Assembly: GCF_011090165.1 (NCBI RefSeq)
Contig: NZ_JAADJT010000010.1
Span: forward strand, 62,001-126,000
Length of the DNA: 64,000 bases
Direction of reading: 5' to 3'
Source: Duganella aceris
GTDB lineage: Bacteria > Pseudomonadota > Gammaproteobacteria > Burkholderiales > Burkholderiaceae_D
Shown: in pieces, positions 54,685-64,000 of the stretch
Layout of the letters: every line of letters begins with the position of its first letter
Position numbering within the stretch: position 1 is the first letter of the stretch
Program-made: the position numbers and the translations under genes
The notes under the pieces: generated by a model
The model's database searches: none
The model's input: only the letters and a program-made list of their open reading frames with translations
Told to the model about the DNA's origin: nothing

Positions 54685-55335
54685 TCAGGCCGCCACGCCG
54701 TATTGCACCAATGCGGAGCGCAACTGCTGGTCGAGCCGGTCCGCCGGCGCGTAGCCGGGACTGATGTCGACCATCCGGCCATCGACCTCCAGCAACAGCG
54801 CCGGGAAGCTGCGGATGCCCATGGCGCGCACCTTGGCGAACTCGGCGGCGGTGGCGGCGATGGTGGCCGCCTGGTCCCATTCGTCGCGCAGCGCCTGGGC
54901 CGGGAACACCAAGCCTTGCAGCGCCAGCGCCTTGACGCCGACGGCGGCCAGCACATCGCCGTCGGTGGTGTCGAGGCCGTCAACGTAGAAGGCGTGCTGC
55001 AAGGCGCGGAACACGGCCAGCTGATCGGCGGCCGGCGCCAGGCGGTGCGCGGCGACCACGGCGCGGCAAACCGGTTCGGTGTCGTAAACGAAGTTCTCGC
55101 GTCCCATGAAGGCGTCGCGGTTGAACGGCAGGCCGCTGGCCTGTTCCACCCGCGCCCAGTGGGCGAGGCGGAACTGCTTGCCGCTCTCGTCGAGCAGGTC
55201 GGTGGCGCCGGCGCGCACGCCGCCGACCAGGATTTGCAGTGGCAGATTGGGATGGCGGGCCATCAGCTCGGTCAATTCCTTGCCAAAGCCATAGCACCAC
55301 GAGCACATCGGATCGCCGGCGAAGATCAGCTTCAT
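54685..55335 (-). CDS. DsbA-family oxidoreductase (FrnE-like)
   Basis: The 216-residue protein has a thioredoxin fold with a helical insert and the active site CSWC in DPMCSWCYGFGKEL near the N-terminus, plus the cis-Pro loop GIRSFPALLLEVDGR. No signal peptide is present, so it acts in the cytosol, like FrnE-type disulfide isomerases and 2-hydroxychromene isomerase relatives. The ATG at 55335 lies two bases after the stop of the tautomerase gene; the TTG at 55341 is inside that gene and less likely. Confidence 0.87.
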   Translation of the reverse strand: MKLIFAGDPMCSWCYGFGKELTELMARHPNLPLQILVGGVRAGATDLLDESGKQFRLAHWARVEQASGLPFNRDAFMGRENFVYDTEPVCRAVVAAHRLAPAADQLAVFRALQHAFYVDGLDTTDGDVLAAVGVKALALQGLVFPAQALRDEWDQAATIAATAAEFAKVRAMGIRSFPALLLEVDGRMVDISPGYAPADRLDQQLRSALVQYGVAA

Positions 55336-55337
55336 GC

Positions 55338-55562
55338 TCAAGCCTTGGCTTTCTTGGCGGCCGCCTGGCGGGCGCGCAACGTGGTCACGTTTTCGCGGTT
55401 GACGCCCCAGTTGTCGGTTTCCACCTCATCGATGATCACGAAGGTGGTGGCCGGATCCTTGTTCAGCACGCGGCTCAGCAGGTCGGTGGCGCCCTCGATC
55501 AGCTCCAGCTTTTGGGCCGGGGTGACGCCCTCATTGGTCACGCGGATATTAACGTATGGCAT
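55338..55562 (-). CDS. 4-oxalocrotonate tautomerase family protein
   Basis: The 74-residue protein begins MPYVNIRVTNEGVTPAQKLE, so that removal of Met exposes the catalytic Pro1. The family features LIEGATDLLSRVL, TFVIIDEVETDNWGVN and an Ala/Lys-rich tail follow. Members isomerise enol/keto acids or have promiscuous roles; the substrate is unknown. It is directly upstream of the DsbA-like gene (two-base gap), forming a two-gene operon. The gap upstream (55563-55663) precedes the second long palindrome. Confidence 0.9.
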   Translation of the reverse strand: MPYVNIRVTNEGVTPAQKLELIEGATDLLSRVLNKDPATTFVIIDEVETDNWGVNRENVTTLRARQAAAKKAKA

Positions 55563-55663
55563 GGTGTTGCTCCTCTGCGGTTGGTGAGTGAGAAACCACT
55601 ATACTTATTCCGCAGCGAGCAATAAATGAGGTGCACGTCAACTTACTTGATACACCATGTAAC

Positions 55664-55752
55664 TCCGGGGTCAGAGCTAAAAACTGGACACGGGCTCTAC
55701 CGTCACGACGTTACAGTAGAGCCCGTGTCCAGTTTTTAGCTCTGACCCCGGA
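55664..55752. repeat. 89-bp palindrome, copy B of the dispersed element
   Basis: The outer 29 bases of each arm are identical to those of the copy at 10494-10581 (starting TCCGGGGTCAGAGCTAAAAA). The inner part differs (GGCTCTACCGTCACG) and has two mismatches near the tip with one unpaired central base. Flanks TAAC on the left and TTTTT on the right are also shared with copy A. It sits 13 bases after the purM stop, so on the minus strand it follows purM. Confidence 0.95.
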
Positions 55753-55764
55753 TTTTTTAGGACA

Positions 55765-56808
55765 TTAGACGACGATGGTCTGGTGCTCGTCGCCGACGCG
55801 GGCGCGGATTTTTCCGATCGTGTAGACGATCTCGCCAGCCTCTTCCAGCTGCTCGATCGCGGCGGCGGCGTTTTCCTGCGACACGATCACCGTCATGCCG
55901 ATGCCGCAGTTGAACACGCGGTGCATTTCAGCGTCGGCGACGCCGCCGTGCTGTTGCAGCCAGGTGAACAGCGGCGGCAGCGTCCAGCCCTTCGAGTCCA
56001 GCTCGGCCACCAGGCCAGGCTGCAATACGCGCGGGATGTTTTCGACCAGGCCGCCGCCGGTGATGTGCACCATGCCTTTGACTTCCATCGCGTCCATCAG
56101 CGCCAGCAGCGGCTTGACGTAGATGCGGGTCGGCTGCATCAACACGTCCGACAGCTTGCGGCCGTGGAAGTCGCCTTCCAGGTCCGGCTTGGCCACTTCG
56201 ATGATCTTGCGCACCAGCGAGTAACCGTTGGAGTGTACGCCCGACGAGGCCAGGCCGAGGATGACGTCGCCCGGCGCGATCTTGGTGCCGTCGATGATCT
56301 TGGATTTTTCCACCGCGCCGACCGCGAAGCCGGCCAGGTCGTATTCGCCGGCCGGGTACATCGACGGCATTTCCGCCGTCTCGCCGCCGATCAGCGCGCA
56401 GCCGGCCTGTTCGCAACCCTGGGCGATGCCCTTGATGACGTCGGTGGCGATCGCCACGTCCAGCTTGCCGCAGGCGAAGTAGTCGAGGAAGAACAGCGGC
56501 TCGGCGCCCTGCACCAGGATGTCGTTGACGCTCATCGCGACCAGGTCGATGCCGACCGTGTCATGGCGGTTCAGCTCGAAGGCCAGCTTCAGCTTGGTGC
56601 CCACGCCGTCGGTGCCGGACACCAGTACCGGCTCCTTGTACTTTTTGCTGATCTCGAACATGGCGCCGAAACCGCCCAGGCCGCCCATCACGCCTTCGCG
56701 CAGGGTGCGCTTGGCAAAGGGCTTGATCGCTTCGACTAAAGCGTCGCCCGCGTCGATATCGACGCCGGCGTCACGGTAGGACAGGGAAACATTAGAAGTT
56801 TGGCTCAT
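55765..56808 (-). CDS. purM: Phosphoribosylformylglycinamidine cyclo-ligase
   Basis: PurM closes the imidazole ring to form AIR, which PurK then uses. The 347-residue protein has SYRDAGVDIDAGDALVEAIK, SGTDGVGTKLKLAFELN, LIGGETAEMPSMYPAGEYDL and THITGGGL-type VHITGGGLVENIPRVL. A candidate promoter on the minus strand is TTGAAT with TATTTT, spacing 16, near 56835-56862. It is divergent from the AI-2E permease gene. The other pur genes are 30 kb away. Confidence 0.97.
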   Translation of the reverse strand: MSQTSNVSLSYRDAGVDIDAGDALVEAIKPFAKRTLREGVMGGLGGFGAMFEISKKYKEPVLVSGTDGVGTKLKLAFELNRHDTVGIDLVAMSVNDILVQGAEPLFFLDYFACGKLDVAIATDVIKGIAQGCEQAGCALIGGETAEMPSMYPAGEYDLAGFAVGAVEKSKIIDGTKIAPGDVILGLASSGVHSNGYSLVRKIIEVAKPDLEGDFHGRKLSDVLMQPTRIYVKPLLALMDAMEVKGMVHITGGGLVENIPRVLQPGLVAELDSKGWTLPPLFTWLQQHGGVADAEMHRVFNCGIGMTVIVSQENAAAAIEQLEEAGEIVYTIGKIRARVGDEHQTIVV

Positions 56809-56930
56809 GGTGTATTTCGCAGCGGAGGCGGTAAAATAGAAGGCGGAGACCGAAATTCAACCCGGTCAATCCGCTATTTTATCAAAATGCCCCGTCCAAC
56901 AGCCTTTTTTAACCATCTAAATCACACTTC

Positions 56931-58013
56931 ATGCCATTTCCCCTCTCGGTAGAGCAAAAGCAAACGGCATTCTGGGTGACGGTGTGGGCCGCCTTCCTGT
57001 TCCTCCTGATCACCCTTGGACCGGTGCTGACGCCCTTCCTGGCGGCCGCGATCTTCGCCTACGCGCTCAATCCGGGCGTCGACCGCCTCGACCGCCTGCG
57101 CTGGCGCCGCATCGCCATGCCGCGCGCGCTGTCGGTGGTGATCGTGGTGGTGCTGTTCTTCGCCGCCATCACGGCGATGGTGCTGATCGTGCTGCCGGTG
57201 CTGCAGAAGGAAATCCCGCTGTTGCAGGCGCAGATCCCGGCCTTCCTGGCCAAGGCCAACGACCTGCTGGGGCCGAAATTGCAGGAACTGGGCGTCAAGG
57301 TGCGTCTCGACAGCGCCGGCATCAAGCAGCTGGCCTCGGAGCAGATGGCCGCCTCGGGCGACGCCATCTGGAGCGCGGTGATCAATTCCGCCCGCGTCGG
57401 CGGCACGGCGGTGCTGGGCTGGATCGCCACCCTGGTGCTGATCCCGGTGGTGCTGTTCTACCTGCTGCTGGACTGGCACCAGATGCTGGCCCGCATCGCC
57501 GCCGCCGTGCCGCGCCGCTTCATCGCCGCCACCATGGCCATGGCGCGTGAGGTCGACACGCTGCTGGCGCAGTACCTGCGCGGCCAGCTGCTGGTGATGG
57601 TGGTGCTGGCGGTGTACTACTCGGCGGCGCTGGCGATCGCCGGCTTCGACGTCGCGCTGCCGGTCGGGATCATCACCGGCCTGCTGGTGTTCATCCCCTA
57701 CCTCGGCTTCGGCCTCGGCCTGGTGCTGGCGCTGATCTCGGCGGTGCTGCAGTTCACCGACTGGAGCGGCGTGATCGCGGTGGCCGTCATCTACGGCGCC
57801 GGCCAGGTGCTCGAGGGCTTTTTCCTGACACCGCGCCTGGTCGGCGAGCGCATCGGCCTCAATCCGCTGGCGGTGATCTTCGCCTTGTTGGCCTTCGGCC
57901 AGCTGTTCGGTTTCGTCGGCGTGCTGCTCGCCTTGCCCGCTTCGGCGGTGCTGATGGTGGCATTTAAGCACTTGCGTCGCCATTATCTGTGCAGCAGCTT
58001 CTATAATGCGTGA
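56931..58013 (+). CDS. AI-2E/PerM-family transporter
   Basis: The 360-residue protein has about eight membrane helices: a first group (about 12-85), a long amphipathic segment (about 90-150) and a second group (about 155-350) with LVFIPYLGFGLGLVLALISA and GQVLEGFFLTPRLVGERIGL, the family signature. Members export small molecules or sodium; AI-2 export itself is shown only for some. It is the first plus-strand gene of a block that continues with hda and is divergent from purM, an order common in betaproteobacteria. Confidence 0.92.
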   Translation: MPFPLSVEQKQTAFWVTVWAAFLFLLITLGPVLTPFLAAAIFAYALNPGVDRLDRLRWRRIAMPRALSVVIVVVLFFAAITAMVLIVLPVLQKEIPLLQAQIPAFLAKANDLLGPKLQELGVKVRLDSAGIKQLASEQMAASGDAIWSAVINSARVGGTAVLGWIATLVLIPVVLFYLLLDWHQMLARIAAAVPRRFIAATMAMAREVDTLLAQYLRGQLLVMVVLAVYYSAALAIAGFDVALPVGIITGLLVFIPYLGFGLGLVLALISAVLQFTDWSGVIAVAVIYGAGQVLEGFFLTPRLVGERIGLNPLAVIFALLAFGQLFGFVGVLLALPASAVLMVAFKHLRRHYLCSSFYNA

Positions 58014-58058
58014 CGTGGAAACGAAAAACGTTATGCAAAAGATAATCAGGCGATCGCC

Positions 58059-58745
58059 ATGAAACAGCTGGTGCTCGATTTAGGCGCGGACCAGGCGCAC
58101 AGCCTCGCATCGTTCGAGGTGGGACAGAATGCCGAACCGGCAGCGCTGATGGAGCAGTTCGCCGATCGTTCGTCGCGCGAGCACTTCGCCTACCTGTGGG
58201 GCGCCGGCGGCGTCGGCAAGACCCACCTGCTGAAGGCCCTGGCCAGCGCCGGCGGCGAGGCCGAGCAGCAGCGCGCACGCTACATCTCGCCGTTTTCGAT
58301 CGAGTCGGAGTTCGTGTATTCGCCGGAAGTGGACCTGTACCTGCTCGACGACTGCGAGAAACTGTCGCCGCTGGCGCAGATCGACGCCTTCGCCCTGTTC
58401 AACGAAATCCGCGCCAACAACGCCTTCATGGTGTGCAGCGGCGCGGTGGCGCCGGCGGTGCTGCCGGTGCGCGAAGATCTGCGCACGCGCATGGGCTGGG
58501 GCCTGATCTACCAGATCCACGGCCTGTCCGACGATGAAAAGGTGGCCGCGCTGACCGCCGCCGCCACCGCCCGTGGTTTGACGCTGTCGCCGGGCGTGAT
58601 ACCCTACCTGCTGTCCCACTTCCAGCGCGACATGCGGTCCTTGTCGACCATGCTCGATTCGCTGGACCAGTATTCCCTTGAAACCCAACGCCCGATCACC
58701 CTGCCGCTGTTGCGCGAATGGCTGCAGGCGGAAGCGAAAGAATGA
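58059..58745 (+). CDS. hda: DnaA regulatory inactivator Hda
   Basis: Hda with the DNA-loaded clamp stimulates DnaA-ATP hydrolysis to prevent re-initiation. The 228-residue AAA+ protein lacks the DNA-binding domain of DnaA and has MKQLVLDLGADQAHSL (the start contains the clamp-binding QLVLDL), the Walker A region WGAGGVGKTHLLKAL, YLLDDCEKL and an arginine finger region near DMRSLSTMLDSLD. Length is normal. The next gene overlaps its stop by four bases. Confidence 0.93.
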   Translation: MKQLVLDLGADQAHSLASFEVGQNAEPAALMEQFADRSSREHFAYLWGAGGVGKTHLLKALASAGGEAEQQRARYISPFSIESEFVYSPEVDLYLLDDCEKLSPLAQIDAFALFNEIRANNAFMVCSGAVAPAVLPVREDLRTRMGWGLIYQIHGLSDDEKVAALTAAATARGLTLSPGVIPYLLSHFQRDMRSLSTMLDSLDQYSLETQRPITLPLLREWLQAEAKE

Positions 58746-59428
58746 TGACGCCTGCAATGAACCTTGCCTTATTTGACCTCGACCACACGCTGCTGCCGAT
58801 CGACTCCGACCACGAGTGGGGTCAGTTCCTGGTCCGCATCGGCGCCGTCGACGCCGCCAGCTTCGCCCGCCGCAACGATGAATTCTTCGCCCAGTACCAG
58901 GCCGGCACGCTGGATCCGGTGGCGTACCTGGAGTTCGCGCTCGGCACGCTGGCCGGCTTCCCGCGCGCCAAGCTGGATGAAATGCAGGCGCAGTACATGC
59001 AGGAAGTGGTGCTGCCGGCGATCCGCCCGTCCGCCCGCGCGCTGCTGCAAAAGCACCTCGACGCCGGCGACCTGGTGGCCATCGTCACCGCCACCAACCA
59101 CTTCGTCACCGCGCCGATCGCCAAGGCCCTGGGCGTCGAGCACCTGATCGCGGCGATGCCGGAGATCGACGCCGACGGCAACCTGACCGGCAAGCTGCTC
59201 GGCACCCCGACCCAGGGTCCGGGCAAGATCGTCCACACCCAGGCCTGGCTGGCCGCGATGGACAAAAAGCTGGAGGACTTCGACAGCGTCCACTTCTACA
59301 GCGACTCGCACAATGACCTGCCGCTGATGTCCATCGTCAGCCATCCGGTCGCCACCAATCCGAACGCTCAACTGAAAACGCACGCCGCCGCGCATGGCTG
59401 GCCATTAATTGACCTATTCAATGATTAA
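58742..59428 (+). CDS. HAD-IB family phosphatase (SerB-like)
   Basis: The 228-residue protein has the HAD motifs LFDLDHTLLP (nucleophile Asp and DxDxT), IVTATNHFVTAPIA (Thr of motif II) and YSDSHNDLPLM (motif IV). It resembles the phosphoserine-phosphatase-like HAD-IB group; the physiological substrate is unknown. The ATG at 58742 overlaps the hda stop; an ATG at 58757 (MNLALFD) is the alternative. Its end overlaps pcnB by eight bases. Confidence 0.88.
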   Translation: MMTPAMNLALFDLDHTLLPIDSDHEWGQFLVRIGAVDAASFARRNDEFFAQYQAGTLDPVAYLEFALGTLAGFPRAKLDEMQAQYMQEVVLPAIRPSARALLQKHLDAGDLVAIVTATNHFVTAPIAKALGVEHLIAAMPEIDADGNLTGKLLGTPTQGPGKIVHTQAWLAAMDKKLEDFDSVHFYSDSHNDLPLMSIVSHPVATNPNAQLKTHAAAHGWPLIDLFND

Positions 59429-60818
59429 GAAACTGATCCGCAAAATCCTGGGCACCAAAGACAAGAGCGTGCGCGACACCAGCACGCCGGTGGTGCTCGG
59501 CCCGGACGCCCATGGCATCGATCCGCGCCTGCTGTCGAACAATGCGGTGCGCGTCACCAGCACCCTGCAGGAAGCCGGCTTCGAAGCCTTCGTGGTCGGC
59601 GGCGCCGTGCGCGACCTGCTGCTGGGCGTCAAGCCGAAAGACTTCGACATCGCCACCAACGCCACGCCGGAGCAGGTCAAGCGCCTGTTCCGCCGCGCCT
59701 TCATCATCGGCAAGCGCTTCCAGATCGTGCACGTGATGTTCGGCCAGGACCTGCTGGAGGTGACCACCTTCCGCGGCACCACGCTGGACAACGCGCCGAA
59801 GGATGAACATGGCCGCGTCCTGCGCGACAACACCTTCGGCTCGCAGGCGGAGGACGCGGTGCGGCGCGACTTCACCATCAACGCCATGTACTACAACCCG
59901 GCCAACGAACAGGTGCTGGACTACCACGGCGGCGTGGAGGACATCCGCGCCAGGACGCTGCGCATCATCGGCCAGCCGGAAGCGCGCTACCGCGAAGACC
60001 CGGTGCGCATGCTGCGCGTGGTGCGCTTCGCCGCCAAGCTCAAATTCACCATCGAACCGGCCACCGGCGCGCCGATCGCCATCATGGCGCCGTTGATCAA
60101 CAACGTGCCGGCCGCGCGCGTGTTCGACGAGATGCTCAAGCTGCTGATGAGCGGCCAGGCGCTGGCCTGCCTGCAGCAGCTGCGCAAGGAAGGCCTGCAC
60201 CACGGCCTGCTGCCGCTGCTGGACGTGGTGCTGGAACAGCCGCTGGGCGTCAAGTTCGTGACGCTGGCGCTGGATTCGACCGACGCCCGCATCCACGCCG
60301 GCAAGACGGTGTCGCCGGGCTTCCTGTTCGCGTCGCTGCTGTGGCATCAGGTGCTGGAGAAGTGGACCGCCTACCGCGCCGCCGGCGAACAGACCATTCC
60401 GGCGCTGCACCTGGCCGCCGACGACGTGCTCGATTCGCAGACCGAGAAGCTGGCCTTGCAGCGCAAGATCGGCTCCGACATGCGCGACATCTGGTCGATG
60501 CAGCCGCGCTTCGAGCGCCGCACCGGCAAGTCGCCGCACAAGCTGCTGGAGCACCTGCGCTTCCGCGCCGGCTACGACTTCCTGCTGCTGCGCTGCGCCT
60601 CCGGCGAGATCGACGCCGAAATCGGCGAATGGTGGACCGCTTTCTATGAAGGCGACGAAGCCACGCGCGAAGACCTGATCGCCACCGCCAACCAGCCGGC
60701 GGCCGCCGGCGGCGCCAAGCGCAAGCGCGGCCCGCGCCGTGGTCCGCGCAAAGGCACCGGCGATGGCGCCACGGGCGGCGTCGACGCCGGCCATGGCGGC
60801 GACGGCGGCGCGGACTAA
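59421..60818 (+). CDS. pcnB: Poly(A) polymerase I
   Basis: PcnB adds 3' poly(A) tails to RNA and marks it for decay. The 465-residue class II nucleotidyltransferase has FVVGGAVRDLLLGVKPKDFD (GG and the catalytic DxD region DFDIAT), EVTTFRGT and DPVRMLRVVRFAAKLKF. A basic tail (AKRKRGPRRGPRKG) binds RNA and is followed by a Gly-rich end. The ATG at 59421 overlaps the HAD gene. The basic tail and EALxRE-like region distinguish it from the CCA enzyme. Confidence 0.93.
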   Translation: MIKKLIRKILGTKDKSVRDTSTPVVLGPDAHGIDPRLLSNNAVRVTSTLQEAGFEAFVVGGAVRDLLLGVKPKDFDIATNATPEQVKRLFRRAFIIGKRFQIVHVMFGQDLLEVTTFRGTTLDNAPKDEHGRVLRDNTFGSQAEDAVRRDFTINAMYYNPANEQVLDYHGGVEDIRARTLRIIGQPEARYREDPVRMLRVVRFAAKLKFTIEPATGAPIAIMAPLINNVPAARVFDEMLKLLMSGQALACLQQLRKEGLHHGLLPLLDVVLEQPLGVKFVTLALDSTDARIHAGKTVSPGFLFASLLWHQVLEKWTAYRAAGEQTIPALHLAADDVLDSQTEKLALQRKIGSDMRDIWSMQPRFERRTGKSPHKLLEHLRFRAGYDFLLLRCASGEIDAEIGEWWTAFYEGDEATREDLIATANQPAAAGGAKRKRGPRRGPRKGTGDGATGGVDAGHGGDGGAD

Positions 60819-60836
60819 ACTGCGCCCGACCGCATC

Positions 60837-61376
60837 ATGAACACGCCGATCTCCGCGGGCCTCGCGCCCGCAACGCCGCAGGACGACAAGGCGCCGTTCG
60901 CGTTCACCCTCGCCTACATCGGCATCGGCGCCAATCTCGGCGACGCCCGCGCCAACGTGGCCGACGCGCTGGAACGCCTGCAACGGCTGTCCGGCTGCAC
61001 GCTGATGGCGGCATCGAGCCTGTACCGCACCGCGCCGATCGACTCCAGCGGCGACGACTACATCAACGCGGTCGCCCGCATCGCCACCACGCTGGACGCG
61101 GAAGCGCTGCTGCGCGCGCTGCACGGCATCGAGCAGGCGCACGGCCGCGAACGGCCTTACCACAACGCGCCGCGCACGCTCGACCTCGACCTGCTGCTGT
61201 ACGGCGACGCGATCATCAACAGCCCGACGCTGACGGTGCCGCATCCGCGCATGACGGAACGCGCCTTCGTGCTGGTGCCGCTGCTGGAACTGGCGCCCTC
61301 GATTCACATCCCAGGACGCGGCGCGGCGCAGCAGTACGCCGCCGGCGTCGCCGGCCAAGGCATCGCCCCGGCCTGA
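60837..61376 (+). CDS. folK: 2-amino-4-hydroxy-6-hydroxymethyldihydropteridine pyrophosphokinase
   Basis: FolK transfers pyrophosphate from ATP to the pterin in folate synthesis. The 179-residue protein has YIGIGANLGDARANV, SSLYRTAPIDSSGDDYINAV, RPYHNAPRTLDLDLLLYGD and VPHPRMTERAFVLVPLLELA. A short extra N-terminus (about 1-26) precedes the fold. It follows pcnB by 18 bases and precedes panB by 22, a common betaproteobacterial order. Confidence 0.96.
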   Translation: MNTPISAGLAPATPQDDKAPFAFTLAYIGIGANLGDARANVADALERLQRLSGCTLMAASSLYRTAPIDSSGDDYINAVARIATTLDAEALLRALHGIEQAHGRERPYHNAPRTLDLDLLLYGDAIINSPTLTVPHPRMTERAFVLVPLLELAPSIHIPGRGAAQQYAAGVAGQGIAPA

Positions 61377-61398
61377 CTTCAACACTAAAGGAACCATC

Positions 61399-62274
61399 AT
61401 GTCTGGTTATTTGCAAGGTAATGAAATGGCCGCGAGCCCAAAGCCCGCCGCCACCACGCCGGCACCGGTCAAATCGGCCGCCACCAAGGCCGTCACCATC
61501 CCGACGCTGAACGCGCACCGCGCCGCAGGCGAAAAGATCACCATGCTGACCTGCTACGACGCCAGCTTCGCTTCGCTGATGGACCGCTGCGGCGTCGAGA
61601 TGCTGTTGATCGGCGACTCGCTGGGCATGGTCTGCAACGGCCACCAATCGACGCTGCCGGTGACGGTGGCCGAAGTCGCGTATCACACCGCCGCCGTCGC
61701 GCGCGGCACCAAGTCGGCGCTGATCGTCGCCGACCTGCCGTTCGGCGCCTACGGCACGCCGGAAACCGCCTACGCCAACGCCGTGCAGCTGATGCAGGCC
61801 GGCGCCCACATGGTCAAGCTGGAAGGCGGCGCCTGGCTGGCCGACACCGTGCGCTTCCTGACCGAGCGCGCGATCCCGGTCTGCGCCCACCTCGGCCTGA
61901 CGCCGCAATCGGTGCACCAGCTGGGCGGCTACAAGGTCCAGGGCAAGACCACCGAAAGCGCGGAGCTGCTCAAATCCGATGCGCTGAAGATGCAGGCCGC
62001 CGGCGCTTCGGTGCTGGTGCTGGAGGCGATCCCTTCGCAGCTGGGCAAGGAAGTGACGGAACTGCTGGCGATACCGACCATCGGCATCGGCGCGGGCCCC
62101 GACTGCTCCGGCCAGGTGCTGGTGATGCACGACCTGCTGGGCGTGTTCCCGGGCCGCAAGGCACGCTTCGTCAAGAACTTCATGGACGGCCAGACCAGCA
62201 TCGACGCCGCCATCGCCGCTTACGTCGCCGCCGTCAAGGACGGCAGCTTCCCCGCACTGGAGCATTGCTTCTAA
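61399..62274 (+). CDS. panB: 3-methyl-2-oxobutanoate hydroxymethyltransferase
   Basis: PanB makes ketopantoate for pantothenate and CoA. The 291-residue TIM-barrel protein has MLTCYDASFASLMDRCGVEM, LLIGDSLGMVCNGHQST, AHLGLTPQSVHQLGGYKVQG and IGIGAGPDCSGQVLVMHDLL. AAAGGA seven bases before the ATG at 61399 sets the start, which gives a 36-residue N-terminal extension rich in Ala, Pro and Lys. No panC is visible in the window. Confidence 0.96.
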   Translation: MSGYLQGNEMAASPKPAATTPAPVKSAATKAVTIPTLNAHRAAGEKITMLTCYDASFASLMDRCGVEMLLIGDSLGMVCNGHQSTLPVTVAEVAYHTAAVARGTKSALIVADLPFGAYGTPETAYANAVQLMQAGAHMVKLEGGAWLADTVRFLTERAIPVCAHLGLTPQSVHQLGGYKVQGKTTESAELLKSDALKMQAAGASVLVLEAIPSQLGKEVTELLAIPTIGIGAGPDCSGQVLVMHDLLGVFPGRKARFVKNFMDGQTSIDAAIAAYVAAVKDGSFPALEHCF

Positions 62275-62347
62275 GTTGTATGCCGTACAGAGCGGCGCCC
62301 CGCCCGGGTCTACACTGGGCGGAGGCTCCCCTTTGAAGGACTACGGC

Positions 62348-64000
<1,653 letters not shown>

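Overview
The window is 64 kb of high-GC (about 65 %) chromosomal DNA from a betaproteobacterium. Gene content and order fit the Oxalobacteraceae (Massilia / Duganella / Janthinobacterium type): thiL beside maeB, pgk-pyk-fba-purC-purE-purK-sua5 in one direction, sucCD beside type IV pilus genes, purM / AI-2E permease / hda / HAD / pcnB / folK / panB in series, and dispersed palindromes containing GGGGTCAGAGC or GGGGTCGGACCCC. The genus is inferred from these patterns, not from any search. No rRNA, tRNA, CRISPR array, prophage or complete insertion sequence was seen, and no stretch over 300 bases lacks a gene.

Layout. 0-2 kb: GDP-D-rhamnose type sugar genes (gmd, rmd, start of a probable glycosyltransferase). 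2-9 kb: malic enzyme, thiL, a large REC-PAS-GGDEF-EAL-REC protein, pncC. 9-12 kb: a TraL/TraM-like pair resembling IncP conjugation genes, an 88-bp perfect palindrome, and an ArsR/SmtB regulator plus His-rich metal exporter with a clear operator. 12-18 kb: cysK, FKBP, tcdA, a hemerythrin-PNP oxidase fusion, cfa, msrA, flavin reductase. 18-23 kb: gcdH, ompW and two secreted lipoprotein hydrolases. 23-31 kb: glycolysis and purine block. 31-37 kb: azlCD, small Zn protein, hydrolases, BepA-like protease, moaC. 37-39 kb: low-GC PIN toxin module, PilZ protein, major pilin with a sigma-54 promoter and TGTC repeats, FHA protein. 40-45 kb: sucCD, DUF2889, recX, recA with a LexA box. 45-54 kb: overlapping two-component system / DUF4212 / sodium:solute symporter cluster, a tandem pair of S9 peptidases, PPi-dependent phosphofructokinase. 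54-64 kb: DsbA-like and tautomerase genes, a second copy of the long palindrome, purM, AI-2E permease, hda, HAD phosphatase, pcnB, folK, panB and the start of transketolase.

Most of the window is core metabolism: central carbon flow (maeB, fba, pyk, pgk, pfp, tkt, sucCD), purine synthesis (purC, E, K, M) and cofactor synthesis (thiL, moaC, folK, panB, PNP oxidase). The points most worth a second look are: the S9 peptidase pair in which one paralogue has Asp in place of the catalytic Ser; the in-frame hemerythrin-PNPOx fusion; the orphan TraL/TraM-like pair whose stop codon lies in the edge of a repeated palindrome; an EF-hand-like loop inside the sodium:solute symporter; and the c-di-GMP protein sitting where pgpA is usual. 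All function calls come from reading motifs and protein sequence; nothing was searched against a database.
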